This document shows, piece after piece, positions 1 through 5,237 of a DNA stretch of 5,237 nucleotides. Numbering within the stretch: position 1 is the stretch's first letter; each line of letters begins with the position of its first letter. Where the stretch lies: NCBI GenBank assembly GCA_002423265.1, contig DIVE01000029.1, positions 22,687 through 27,923 of the forward strand, read 5' to 3'. The DNA comes from Methylophilaceae bacterium UBA6140 (GTDB taxonomy: Bacteria > Pseudomonadota > Gammaproteobacteria > Burkholderiales > Methylophilaceae). Below the pieces are notes generated by a model. It searched no databases. It saw nothing but the letters and a program-made list of their open reading frames with translations, and was not told the origin of the DNA. Position numbers and translations under genes: made by a program.

Positions 1-260
1 CCCAGCGACCTGCCGGGGTCGATGCGATCGCGTATCGATTGCTTGAGTTCTTTCGCCTCGGGGAAACGGCCGGCCTCCTTGCGCGAGAAAATGGATTCGC
101 CGTTGAGGCGCACCTCGAACACGCCGCCGCTACCGGGCACCAGACTGACGCGCTGCAGATCGCCCTCGAATGTGGTCAACAGCTCCTGTGCAATCCACGC
201 TGCACGCAGCAGCCATCGGCACTGCGTGCAATATTCGATCTCGATTTGATTGGCCTGCAT
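1..260 (-). CDS. SelW/Rdx-family CxxC protein (3' end cut off by window edge)
   Basis: On the minus strand an open frame starts at the ATG at 260-258 and runs through 86 codons to the left edge without a stop, so the C-terminus is missing. The start is supported by a GAGG Shine-Dalgarno about 6 nt upstream. The protein begins MQANQIEIEYCTQCRWLLRA: a beta strand followed by a CxxC motif (C11, C14) and a helix. It continues with GSGGVFEVRLNG and SRKEAGRFPEAKELKQ, the usual pattern of the Rdx/SelT-SelW-SelH family (thioredoxin-like fold, usually about 90-100 residues). Most of the protein is therefore present. Family members are thought to act in thiol redox chemistry in the cytosol, but the bacterial substrate is unknown. 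Both motif positions are Cys codons, so no selenocysteine is implied. The gene is divergent from ctpA. The family call is firm; the function is inference. Confidence 0.85.
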   Translation of the reverse strand, partial: MQANQIEIEYCTQCRWLLRAAWIAQELLTTFEGDLQRVSLVPGSGGVFEVRLNGESIFSRKEAGRFPEAKELKQSIRDRIDPGRSL

Positions 261-416
261 GAACTACCTCATTAAAAATCGTCTAAGAATGAGCGGCACT
301 GGTTTGGATTTCGCCATCAAGAGACTATGCAAGACTCGGTCAAATAGCGGAAAATAAGCCAGTTGTTTGCTCGTATGTCTGATTCGACATATTACTCCAT
401 CAAGGAAACGCTCTAC
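261..416. other. Divergent intergenic region between the SelW-like gene and ctpA
   Basis: These 156 bp lie between two divergent starts, so they must hold the promoters of both genes unless ctpA is read from elsewhere. It is AT-richer than the flanking genes. On the plus strand I see only weak pairs, such as TTGGAT (304-309) with TATGCA (326-331) at 16-nt spacing, each matching consensus at about half its positions. No clear operator palindrome or terminator is visible. In-frame codons upstream of ctpA (TTG at 363, ATG at 375) lie here but lack a Shine-Dalgarno. Confidence 0.4.
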
Positions 417-419
417 ATG
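402..419 (+). promoter_or_regulatory. Ribosome binding site deciding the ctpA start
   Basis: AAGGA at 402-406 lies 10 nt before the ATG at 417-419. The in-frame TTG at 363 and ATG at 375 have no such motif. The 417 start also places a basic N-terminus and hydrophobic signal core at the very beginning of the protein, so it is preferred. Confidence 0.75.
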
Positions 420-1811
420 CGCACTAAATTTGAAAAATTCGGCCTCATCGCAATCGGTGCCGTCCTCGGCCTGATGCTTAGCCTGAACTACTCTGCGCTC
501 GCCGAAAAATCCAGCAAGCCGCAACTGCCGCTGGAAGACTTGCGCGCCTTTGCCGAAGTGTTCGGCAAAATCAAGAATGACTACGTTGACGACGTCGACG
601 ACAAGAAACTCATCAGCGAAGCCATCAACGGCATGCTGACCGGGCTCGACCCGCACTCCAGCTACCTCGATGCCGACGGCTTCAAGGACCTGCAGGCGGG
701 CACGCAGGGTGAATTCGGCGGACTGGGCATCGAAGTCGGCATGGAAGACGGATTCGTCAAGGTGGTGTCTCCGATCGAGGACACTCCGGCTTACCATGCC
801 GGAATCAAGAGCGGCGACCTCATCATCAAGCTGGACGAAACGCCGGTCAAGGGCATGTCGCTGAACGATGCCGTCAAACGCATGCGCGGCAAGCCCGACA
901 CCCCAATCACGCTGACAGTACTGCGCAAGGGCCAGAACAACCCGCTGGTGATCAAGATCGTGCGCGCCGTGATCAAGACCAAGAGCGTCAAGCCCAAGCT
1001 GGTCGAGCCGGGCTACGCTTTCGTGCGCATCACGCAGTTTCAGGAACATACCGGCGAAGACCTGGCAAAAGCCCTGAAGGCCTTGCGTGAGGAAAACAAG
1101 GCCGAACTGAAAGGCCTGGTGCTGGATATGCGCAACAACCCGGGCGGCCTGCTCAACGGGGCGGTCGGCGTTTCTGCCGCATTCCTGCCCAAGGGCGATC
1201 TGGTGGTTTACACCGAAGGCCGTGCCGAAGACGCCAAAATGCGCCTCACCGCCATCCCCGAACACTACGTTCGCGGCGGCCCCAAGGATGATTACCTGCG
1301 CAACCTGCCCGCCGAGTTCAAGACTGTGCCCATGGTGGTGCTGGTGAACGGCGGCTCTGCCTCCGCTTCCGAAATCGTCGCCGGTGCGCTGCAGGATCAC
1401 AAGCGTGCGATCGTCATGGGCACCCAGAGCTTCGGCAAGGGCTCGGTGCAGACCATATTGCCGATGAACAATGGCACCGCCATCAAACTGACCACGGCCC
1501 GTTACTACACCCCCAACGGCCGCTCCATTCAGGCCAAGGGCATCGTGCCCGACATTCAGGTTGAAGAGGCTCTGGTCAATGTCGCCAACCAAGGTAACGG
1601 TCTGCGTGAAGCCGACCTGAATGGCCATCTGGCAAACCCGGCAGGCGACGAATCACCCAGTCCAAAACCGGATACCGGCCCGGCCAAGGTAATTCCGCCG
1701 CCGGCGGATGGCGAAAAAACCGCCCCAGCCGAATTCGGTTCCGAGAACGACTATCAGCTGAAGCAGGCGCTCAACCTGCTGAAGGGCTTGCAGATCTTGA
1801 GCAAGAAGTAA
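417..1811 (+). CDS. ctpA: Carboxy-terminal processing protease, S41 family (CtpA/Prc type)
   Basis: This 464-residue serine protease is exported to the periplasm, where S41A enzymes trim or degrade proteins from their C-termini. A signal peptide is visible: MRTKFEKF, a hydrophobic core at residues 9-23, and an ALA site suggesting cleavage after A29. A helical region follows, with GLDPHSSYLD. A PDZ domain (about 99-172, opening GEFGGLGIEVG) binds substrate C-termini. The catalytic domain shows LDMRNNPGG, GGSASASEI and SFGKGSVQT. S316 and K341 are 25 residues apart, the known spacing of the Ser-Lys dyad in this family, so the active site appears intact. After READLNGHL comes a Pro-rich linker (about 413-439) and a short helical tail ending at K464. 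Length is normal for the family. The gene stands alone between a divergent neighbour and a strong terminator. The specific substrate cannot be read from the sequence. Confidence 0.95.
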   Translation: MRTKFEKFGLIAIGAVLGLMLSLNYSALAEKSSKPQLPLEDLRAFAEVFGKIKNDYVDDVDDKKLISEAINGMLTGLDPHSSYLDADGFKDLQAGTQGEFGGLGIEVGMEDGFVKVVSPIEDTPAYHAGIKSGDLIIKLDETPVKGMSLNDAVKRMRGKPDTPITLTVLRKGQNNPLVIKIVRAVIKTKSVKPKLVEPGYAFVRITQFQEHTGEDLAKALKALREENKAELKGLVLDMRNNPGGLLNGAVGVSAAFLPKGDLVVYTEGRAEDAKMRLTAIPEHYVRGGPKDDYLRNLPAEFKTVPMVVLVNGGSASASEIVAGALQDHKRAIVMGTQSFGKGSVQTILPMNNGTAIKLTTARYYTPNGRSIQAKGIVPDIQVEEALVNVANQGNGLREADLNGHLANPAGDESPSPKPDTGPAKVIPPPADGEKTAPAEFGSENDYQLKQALNLLKGLQILSKK

Positions 1812-1831
1812 ATTCACAGCGTCTTCAATAC

Positions 1832-1863
1832 AAGCCGCCGTTATACTTAGCGGCGGCTTTTTT
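1832..1863 (+). terminator. Rho-independent terminator after ctpA
   Basis: Left arm AAGCCGCCGTTA (1832-1843), loop TACT (1844-1847) and right arm TAGCGGCGGCTT (1848-1859) form a 12-bp stem with one G-U pair. The run of six T at 1858-1863 overlaps the base of the stem. It begins 20 nt after the ctpA stop. This is a textbook intrinsic terminator and separates ctpA from coq7. Confidence 0.92.
1842..1847 (+). promoter_or_regulatory. Possible -10 element for coq7, inside the terminator hairpin
   Basis: TATACT matches the sigma-70 -10 consensus TATAAT at five of six positions and lies 51 nt before the coq7 ATG. The -35 at standard 17-nt spacing (1819-1824, GCGTCT) is poor. The better -35-like TTCACA (1813-1818) is 23 nt away, too far. 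Only about 35 nt remain between the terminator and the coq7 start, so any promoter of coq7's own must be very near or here. Weak evidence. Confidence 0.25.
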
Positions 1864-1898
1864 GCGGCAGCAACAGGGATTTTCAGGACGGAACCGAC

Positions 1899-2519
1899 AT
1901 GCTGGACAGATTGATCATCGAATTTGACAAGGGCTTGCGTACCTTGATGGCAGAAGCCCACAGCGGCCGGCCTCATCCGGACAGGCAGCTTGAGGATGTG
2001 ACGCTTTCCGAAAGCGAGAAAAAACATGCTGCCGCACTGATGCGCGTCAACCACTGCGGCGAGGTTTGCGCCCAGGCACTTTACAGCGGACAATCGCTGA
2101 CTGCCGGAAATCAGGAAACCGTCGCCGCACTGCAACAAGCAGCGCGCGAAGAAACCGAACATCTGGCATGGTGCGAAAAACGTATCAAGGAACTTGGCGG
2201 CAGAACCAGCACCCTCAATCCCTTGCTGTACGGCAGCTCTTTCCTGCTCGGCGCAGTGGCCGGCGCTTTGGGCGACCGCTGGAACCTCGGCTTTCTGGCT
2301 GAAACCGAGCGCCAGGTCGGCCGCCATCTGGAAAGCCATTTGCAGAAACTTCCGGAAAAAGACAGCAAGAGCCGCGCCATCATCGAACAAATGCGCGATG
2401 ACGAGGCGCAACACGCCGAGACTGCCATCCGCCATGGCGGCACCGAGCTGCCCGCGCCGGTGAAGGCGGCCATGCAGGCTGCCGCCCGGACCATGACCAC
2501 ATCCACCTATTATTTATAA
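1899..2519 (+). CDS. coq7: Demethoxyubiquinone hydroxylase, Coq7 family (di-iron monooxygenase)
   Basis: This 206-residue protein hydroxylates the demethoxyubiquinone ring in ubiquinone synthesis, acting at the inner membrane. It has the ferritin-like four-helix carboxylate pattern of Coq7: E55 in [19 protein letters not shown]85 and H88 in EETEH, probably E137 in LAETERQV, and E169 and H172 in DEAQH. All expected di-iron ligands therefore appear present. A hydrophobic stretch (about 109-125, [17 protein letters not shown]) fits the membrane-associating region. The length matches the bacterial COQ7 form, and it is not the unrelated flavin enzymes UbiF/Coq6. The ATG at 1899 has AGGA (1885-1888) 10 nt upstream, and no better in-frame start is seen. 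Likely first gene of a unit with the DUF2322 gene 18 nt downstream. Confidence 0.95.
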   Translation: MLDRLIIEFDKGLRTLMAEAHSGRPHPDRQLEDVTLSESEKKHAAALMRVNHCGEVCAQALYSGQSLTAGNQETVAALQQAAREETEHLAWCEKRIKELGGRTSTLNPLLYGSSFLLGAVAGALGDRWNLGFLAETERQVGRHLESHLQKLPEKDSKSRAIIEQMRDDEAQHAETAIRHGGTELPAPVKAAMQAAARTMTTSTYYL

Positions 2520-2537
2520 CGCAAGAGAATTACTGCA

Positions 2538-2867
2538 ATGAAGAAATTCAGAGACATTCTGCCGACGCTGGAAAACGCAGATCACATTCAGCGCATCGAA
2601 CTGTTCAACCCGGACGGCAGCCGGGCAGGCAGAATCGAGAACAAGCCTGGTAGCGCAGGCTCGGTGCGGGTCTATCACCATCTTTGGAAAAAGCATGGCG
2701 CCATCACGGTGGAAGCTGCAAAGGAAGGCCTGAAGATTTACGCCGAACACACCGAAGACGCCGAAAACAACCCGGAGAAGCACCCCAATATCGACCGGCT
2801 GTTCGAAGTCATCGACATGAAGAAACCTCTGTCAGTGACATTGATCGAGATGGAAAACGGGAATTAA
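2538..2867 (+). CDS. DUF2322-family protein of unknown function
   Basis: A 109-residue soluble protein with no signal peptide, membrane segment or cysteine. Conserved-looking blocks are RIENKPGSAGSVRVYHHL near the middle and EHTEDAENNPEKHPNIDRL near the C-terminus. From memory these match the small DUF2322 family of Betaproteobacteria and relatives. No biochemical role is known to me and no catalytic motif is obvious; the His/Asp/Glu-rich C-terminal block could be structural or bind metal, which is speculation. The ATG at 2538 is preceded by an AAGAGA-type site about 10 nt upstream. It starts 18 nt after the coq7 stop and ends 41 nt before the yqaA-like gene with no terminator on either side, so co-transcription with both is likely. 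Coding is sure; the family name is recalled rather than searched. Confidence 0.8.
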   Translation: MKKFRDILPTLENADHIQRIELFNPDGSRAGRIENKPGSAGSVRVYHHLWKKHGAITVEAAKEGLKIYAEHTEDAENNPEKHPNIDRLFEVIDMKKPLSVTLIEMENGN

Positions 2868-2908
2868 GCAGGCTTGATCCAACGCCCGGCCGACCAGGAC
2901 ATGCGCCC

Positions 2909-3487
2909 ATGAAACTCTTTTCGTTTCTCTACGACAAGGCCCTGGAATGGTCGCGCCATCGCCATGCACCGCGCTACCTCGGCAGCCTGAGTTTTGCCGA
3001 ATCTTCCTTTTTCCCGATCCCGCCAGACGTGATGCTGGCCCCGATGTGCCTGGCAAACCCGTCTCGCGCCTGGTGGTTTGCCTTGCTGACCACCGTAACC
3101 TCGGTCGCCGGCGGCATCTTCGGCTACCTGATCGGTCACTTTGCTTTCGATCTGGTGCAGCCCTTGATAGAAGGTCGCTATGCGGCGGCCTACCAGCAAT
3201 CGGTCAACTGGTTCAACGAATGGGGCTTCTGGGCGATTCTGGTCGCCGGCTTCTCGCCCATTCCCTACAAGGTGTTTACCATCGCCGCCGGCGTGCTTTA
3301 CATGCCGTTGCTGCCATTCATTCTGGCTTCTGCTATCGGGCGTGGCGCCAGATTCTTCCTGGTCGCGGCACTGATGTTCTGGGGCGGCAAAACAATGGAG
3401 CGCATGCTGAAGCAATATGTGGATGTGATAGGCTGGATCAGCGTATCGTTAATCGCATTGGCCTTGCTGATCCACTATCGCTTCTGA
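2909..3487 (+). CDS. yqaA: YqaA-type DedA/VTT-domain inner-membrane protein
   Basis: A 192-residue polytopic membrane protein of the YqaA branch of the DedA/VTT (SNARE-associated) superfamily. Features in order: an amphipathic N-terminus; FAESSFFPIPPDVMLAPM (about 29-46), a re-entrant-like segment; a hydrophobic segment at about 54-80 with GGIFGYLIG; WGFWAILVAGFSPIPYKVFT (about 105-124), the family signature; a further hydrophobic segment leading to GRGARFF (about 144-150); and a final helix at about 172-189. DedA relatives have been linked to lipid carrier recycling and membrane homeostasis, but the role of YqaA itself is not established. The frame is open far upstream (from 2684), but that part is a hydrophilic, Arg-rich shadow of the DUF2322 gene. 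The ATG at 2909 has AGGA (2896-2899) 9 nt before it and gives the normal length. The gene stops one base before the convergent VOC gene. Confidence 0.88.
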   Translation: MKLFSFLYDKALEWSRHRHAPRYLGSLSFAESSFFPIPPDVMLAPMCLANPSRAWWFALLTTVTSVAGGIFGYLIGHFAFDLVQPLIEGRYAAAYQQSVNWFNEWGFWAILVAGFSPIPYKVFTIAAGVLYMPLLPFILASAIGRGARFFLVAALMFWGGKTMERMLKQYVDVIGWISVSLIALALLIHYRF

Positions 3488-3488
3488 T

Positions 3489-3914
3489 TTATTTGTGTAG
3501 CGCATTGCCGGCCGAAATCGGCGGATGGAAGATGAACTGCACCAGATTGCCAGCAGGGTCGTAGCAGTAAAGGCTGCGGGCACCGTCACGATGCGTCTTC
3601 GGCGCTTGCGCAATGCGGGTGCCGTGGGCCAGCAGATGCGCATGCCATTGATCGACGTCCTCGGGCGTTTTCAGGATAAAGCCGATGTGATCCAGCCGTT
3701 GCGGACCGTCCAGCTTGCTCGCGGCATCCAGCCTGTGCAGCGCGACGTTGTCGTTACCGGAAGTCAGATAGACATTGTCCGGATCCGGCTGCCATTCCCG
3801 CTGCATGCCGACGATATCGCAATAGAAAGTCACGCAGGCTTCCAGATCGTGCACGAACAAGGCGACATGATGCATACCCAGCATGCCGCCGGGCCGTTTT
3901 GACAATTCAGGCAT
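3489..3914 (-). CDS. VOC-superfamily (glyoxalase/dioxygenase fold) protein
   Basis: A 141-residue cytoplasmic single-module protein with two beta-alpha-beta-beta-beta repeats: MHHVALFVHDLEACVTFYCD (14-33) opens the first and RLDHIGFILKTPEDVDQW (73-90) the second. YCYDPAGNLVQFIFHP (116-131) is the family's closing motif. By position, likely metal-site residues are H16, H60, H76 and Q126; the last is usually Glu, so this site is unusual. The fold is shared by lactoylglutathione lyase, fosfomycin-resistance enzymes, epimerases and dioxygenases, and the sequence does not say which reaction applies. Start choice: ATG at 3914-3912 overlaps the osmC stop (ATGCCTGA) and has GAGG 6 nt upstream. The alternative ATG at 3884 gives a 131-residue protein that begins right at the domain but has no good Shine-Dalgarno. 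Last gene of the minus-strand unit. Confidence 0.88.
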   Translation of the reverse strand: MPELSKRPGGMLGMHHVALFVHDLEACVTFYCDIVGMQREWQPDPDNVYLTSGNDNVALHRLDAASKLDGPQRLDHIGFILKTPEDVDQWHAHLLAHGTRIAQAPKTHRDGARSLYCYDPAGNLVQFIFHPPISAGNALHK

Positions 3915-3923
3915 CGGCCGCCT
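3907..3923 (-). promoter_or_regulatory. Overlapping stop/start with Shine-Dalgarno (translational coupling)
   Basis: On the minus strand the sequence is GAGGCGGCCGATGCCTGA. The osmC TGA stop lies inside the first eight bases of the VOC frame, and the GAGG six bases before the ATG sits within the last osmC codons. Ribosomes ending osmC can restart directly, which decides the VOC start at 3914. Confidence 0.65.
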
Positions 3924-4332
3924 CGACAATCTCGAAATCATGGGAGATCTCCGCCGCCTTGCCGAGCATGATGGAGGCGGAACAGTATTTCTCGGCCGAG
4001 AGCTTGACCGCGCGCTCGACCTGCACCGGGTTGAGGCCCTTGCCGGTGACAACGAAGTGCACATGTATTTTGGTGAATACTTTGGGCACTTCATCCGCCC
4101 GCACCGCTTCCATTTCGGCGACGCAATCCGTCACCGGCTGCCGCGCTTTTTTCAGGATGGTCACAACGTCGAACGAGCTGCAGGCGCCCATGCCGATCAG
4201 CAGCATTTCCATCGGCCGCATCCCCAGGTTGCGCCCGCCGGCTTCCGGCGCGCCATCGAGGATGACGGCATGGCCGCTTTCAGACTCGCCCATGAAACAG
4301 ACATTTTCAACCCATTTGATCCGTGCTTTCAT
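3907..4332 (-). CDS. OsmC-family protein (YhfA-like)
   Basis: A 141-residue cytoplasmic protein of the OsmC/Ohr fold, whose characterised members reduce organic or inorganic peroxides with a cysteine pair. It shows the N-terminal strand MKARIKWVENVCF, GMRPMEMLLIGMGACSSFDVV (38-57) with C51, and LSAEKYCSASIML (111-123) with C117. C51 and C117 are placed as the peroxidatic/resolving pair of the family, and R39 and E43 lie close by. The RPMEMLL...GACSSFDV pattern resembles the YhfA-like branch more than Ohr; that branch has no proven substrate, so peroxidase activity is inference. The ATG at 4332 has AGGCGG just upstream, overlapping the stop codon of the FKBP gene (8-nt gap). The C-terminus overlaps the VOC gene. 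Coupled expression with both neighbours is likely. Confidence 0.9.
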   Translation of the reverse strand: MKARIKWVENVCFMGESESGHAVILDGAPEAGGRNLGMRPMEMLLIGMGACSSFDVVTILKKARQPVTDCVAEMEAVRADEVPKVFTKIHVHFVVTGKGLNPVQVERAVKLSAEKYCSASIMLGKAAEISHDFEIVEAADA

Positions 4333-4340
4333 GGTGCCGC

Positions 4341-4814
4341 CTACTTCACGCCCAGCAGTTCCACATCGAACACCAGCGTCGCGTTCGGCGGAATGACGCC
4401 ACCCGCTCCGCGTGCACCGTAGCCCATTTCAGGCGGGATGATCAATGTGCGCTTGCCGCCGATTTTCATGCCGGCAAAGCCCTGATCCCAGCCCTGAATG
4501 ACCTGTCCACCACCCAGATAAAAGACGAAAGGCTCGCCACGATCGACCGAGCTGTCGAACTTCTGACCCTTGTTGTCGGGCTTGCTGGCGTCGTACAACC
4601 ACCCGGTGTAATGCACGGTGACGTTGAAACCGATCTCGGCTTCACGGCCGCTGCCTTCCAGCGTGTCGATTTTTACAAGTTCAGTGATAGCTTGGCTCAT
4701 GGCTGTATTTCCTTCCGCGTTCATGGATTGTGTGGATTCTGTTCCGGCCTGACAGCCGCTGACAAAAAATGCAGCGCTGAAAAGCGCTGCAGCGATATAA
4801 CTGCTTTTATTCAT
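4341..4814 (-). CDS. FKBP-type peptidyl-prolyl cis-trans isomerase with lipoprotein signal
   Basis: A 157-residue prolyl isomerase that speeds protein folding. The N-terminus [24 protein letters not shown] is a lipoprotein signal with lipobox VSG-C21, followed by a Ser/Thr/Asn-rich spacer, so the main product should be membrane-anchored and face the periplasm. The FKBP domain covers about 46-157. By alignment with FKBP12 the ligand-pocket residues are kept: Y69 (HYTGW), F86-D87 (KFDSS), F96, V105-I106 and W109 (VIQGWDQG), Y132 (GYGARG) and F149 (LVFDVELL). Activity is therefore expected. The ATG at 4814 has AAGGA about 7-8 nt upstream. A second ATG at 4700 (M39) has its own good Shine-Dalgarno and would give a 119-residue form without the signal, close to cytoplasmic FKBP homologues. 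The gene lies 66 nt after dacB and 8 nt before osmC. Confidence 0.94.
   Translation of the reverse strand: MNKSSYIAAALFSAAFFVSGCQAGTESTQSMNAEGNTAMSQAITELVKIDTLEGSGREAEIGFNVTVHYTGWLYDASKPDNKGQKFDSSVDRGEPFVFYLGGGQVIQGWDQGFAGMKIGGKRTLIIPPEMGYGARGAGGVIPPNATLVFDVELLGVK
4698..4714 (-). promoter_or_regulatory. Internal Shine-Dalgarno and in-frame ATG in the FKBP gene
   Basis: On the minus strand AAGGA (4714-4710) is followed by nine bases and ATG (4700-4698), in frame with the FKBP gene at codon 39. The resulting protein, starting [12 protein letters not shown], would be a complete FKBP domain without lipobox. Motif and spacing resemble those of the accepted starts in this window (ctpA, FKBP full length). 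Use of this site is not shown by the sequence. Confidence 0.5.
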
Positions 4815-4880
4815 GGATGATCCTTGTTAAAGCACTAAGTAACTGACGTAATGATAACCGAAAGACAGCTGCCGTGCTGT
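4815..4880 (-). other. 66-nt gap between dacB and the FKBP gene
   Basis: The gap contains the FKBP Shine-Dalgarno and a TTTAAC/TTACTT-rich stretch, but no convincing -35/-10 pair. A 5-bp hairpin (4880-4865) directly after the dacB stop lacks a real T-run. Read-through from dacB or a weak internal promoter are both possible. Confidence 0.35.
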
Positions 4881-5237
4881 TCAGGGGCGCTGATAGACCC
4901 AATCGAGCAAGGCATCCTGCGCCGGTCTGGTGGCCCCTGCCATCTCATGGTTGGCCATGAATACAACCACCCAGCGTCTGCCCTGCTGATCGAGCACATA
5001 GCCGGCAATACTGCGCACACCGTTGAGCGAGCCGGTTTTCAGATGGGCGCGGCCCTGCACCGGACTTTCCGCCTGCCGCCGCATGACCGTACCGTCCACT
5101 GCCAGCACCGGCAACGAAGACATCAGCTCCGGCATCACCGGGCTGCTGTAGGCATGCACCAGAAGCTCCCCCAGATGCTCGGCGCTGATACGCTCGATGC
5201 GCGACAAGCCGGCGCCGTTTTCGATCACAAGCTCGGG
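4881..5237 (-). CDS. dacB: D-Ala-D-Ala carboxypeptidase/endopeptidase PBP4, C-terminal part (5' end outside window)
   Basis: The frame is open from the right edge (P-E-L-V-I-E-N-G) to a TGA at 4883-4881, giving the last 118 residues of a peptidase S13 (PBP4/DacB) protein. This periplasmic enzyme cleaves the terminal D-Ala and cross-links of peptidoglycan. The fragment opens with ENGAGLSRIERIS, the counterpart of the DGSGLSR block of the family. It then has LPVLAVDGTVMRR, the KTG box HLKTGSLNGVRSIAGYV (nt 5039-5031 for K-T-G), and the closing strand RRWVVVFMANH. The SxxK and SxN boxes and the signal peptide would lie upstream, beyond the window. A GTG at 5228 is an internal Val codon, not the start. 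The frame ends 66 nt before the FKBP gene on the same strand. The family call rests on KTG plus the GLSR block and is firm. Confidence 0.88.
   Translation of the reverse strand, partial: PELVIENGAGLSRIERISAEHLGELLVHAYSSPVMPELMSSLPVLAVDGTVMRRQAESPVQGRAHLKTGSLNGVRSIAGYVLDQQGRRWVVVFMANHEMAGATRPAQDALLDWVYQRP

Noticed and set aside
22..275. Small plus-strand frames opposite the SelW-like gene (22-249 and 39-275)
   Set aside because: Both are antisense to the conserved CxxC protein; no Shine-Dalgarno and no recognisable product.
264..1628. 454-codon open frame on the minus strand opposite ctpA
   Set aside because: It is fully antisense to a well-identified S41 protease with intact motifs. The protein is rich in His, Gln, Val and Asp with no recognisable domain, typical of the shadow of a high-GC3 gene.
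1653..2435. 260-codon minus-strand frame across the ctpA end, the terminator and coq7
   Set aside because: It runs through a strong intrinsic terminator and opposite conserved Coq7 metal-ligand codons. No family is recognised, so it is a shadow frame.
2684..2908. N-terminal extension of the yqaA-like frame
   Set aside because: It lies within the DUF2322 gene in another frame, is Arg/His-rich and hydrophilic, and the ATG at 2909 has a proper ribosome site and gives the normal family length.
3915..4094. N-terminal extension of the VOC frame up to 4094
   Set aside because: It is a shadow of the OsmC gene: Ser/Arg/Pro-rich with no domain. The SD-supported start overlapping the OsmC stop is at 3914.
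3883..4422. 179-codon plus-strand frame opposite osmC
   Set aside because: It is antisense to the conserved OsmC cysteine motifs, with a His/Phe/Arg-rich composition and no family match.
4865..4880. Hairpin ACAGC-ACGGCA-GCTGT after the dacB stop as a terminator
   Set aside because: The stem is only 5 bp and is followed by CTTTC rather than a T-run, so it is too weak to call.

Overview
The window looks like ordinary chromosomal DNA of a Gram-negative, ubiquinone-using bacterium. The gene families point to the Betaproteobacteria, possibly Nitrosomonadales-like: a CtpA/Prc-type S41 protease, a bacterial Coq7 hydroxylase, a DUF2322 protein, a YqaA-type membrane protein, and an FKBP/OsmC/VOC cluster. 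The taxonomic placement is inference from gene content and fairly high GC, not from a marker gene. I found no RNA gene, CRISPR array, insertion sequence, integrase, att site or origin.

Layout. Positions 1-260 (minus) hold the N-terminal part of a SelW/Rdx-family CxxC protein that runs off the left edge. A 156-bp divergent intergenic region follows, then ctpA (417-1811, plus), an exported C-terminal processing protease, ended by a strong intrinsic terminator at 1832-1863. Next is a compact plus-strand run: coq7 (1899-2519), a DUF2322 gene (2538-2867) and a yqaA-like membrane protein (2909-3487). It converges stop-to-stop, with one base between, on a minus-strand run. Read in its own direction that run is: the C-terminal part of dacB (PBP4, entering from the right edge), a 66-nt gap, an FKBP-type peptidyl-prolyl isomerase with a lipoprotein signal (4814-4341), an OsmC-family protein (4332-3907), and a VOC/glyoxalase-fold protein (3914-3489) that overlaps the OsmC stop codon by 8 nt.

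How the genes may work together. CtpA, the FKBP lipoprotein and DacB all act in the periplasm, on protein turnover, folding and peptidoglycan respectively. Coq7 makes ubiquinone in or at the inner membrane. The OsmC, VOC and SelW-like proteins suggest thiol, peroxide or electrophile chemistry in the cytoplasm. The FKBP-OsmC-VOC spacing (8-nt gap, then 8-nt overlap) indicates one co-translated unit.

I found no convincing undescribed multi-gene system. The most useful second looks are an internal Shine-Dalgarno plus ATG in the FKBP gene, which could give both a lipoprotein and a cytoplasmic form; an unexplained DUF2322 protein next to coq7; a possible coq7 promoter -10 inside the ctpA terminator hairpin; the terminator-less convergent junction; and a Gln in place of the usual last Glu metal ligand of the VOC protein.
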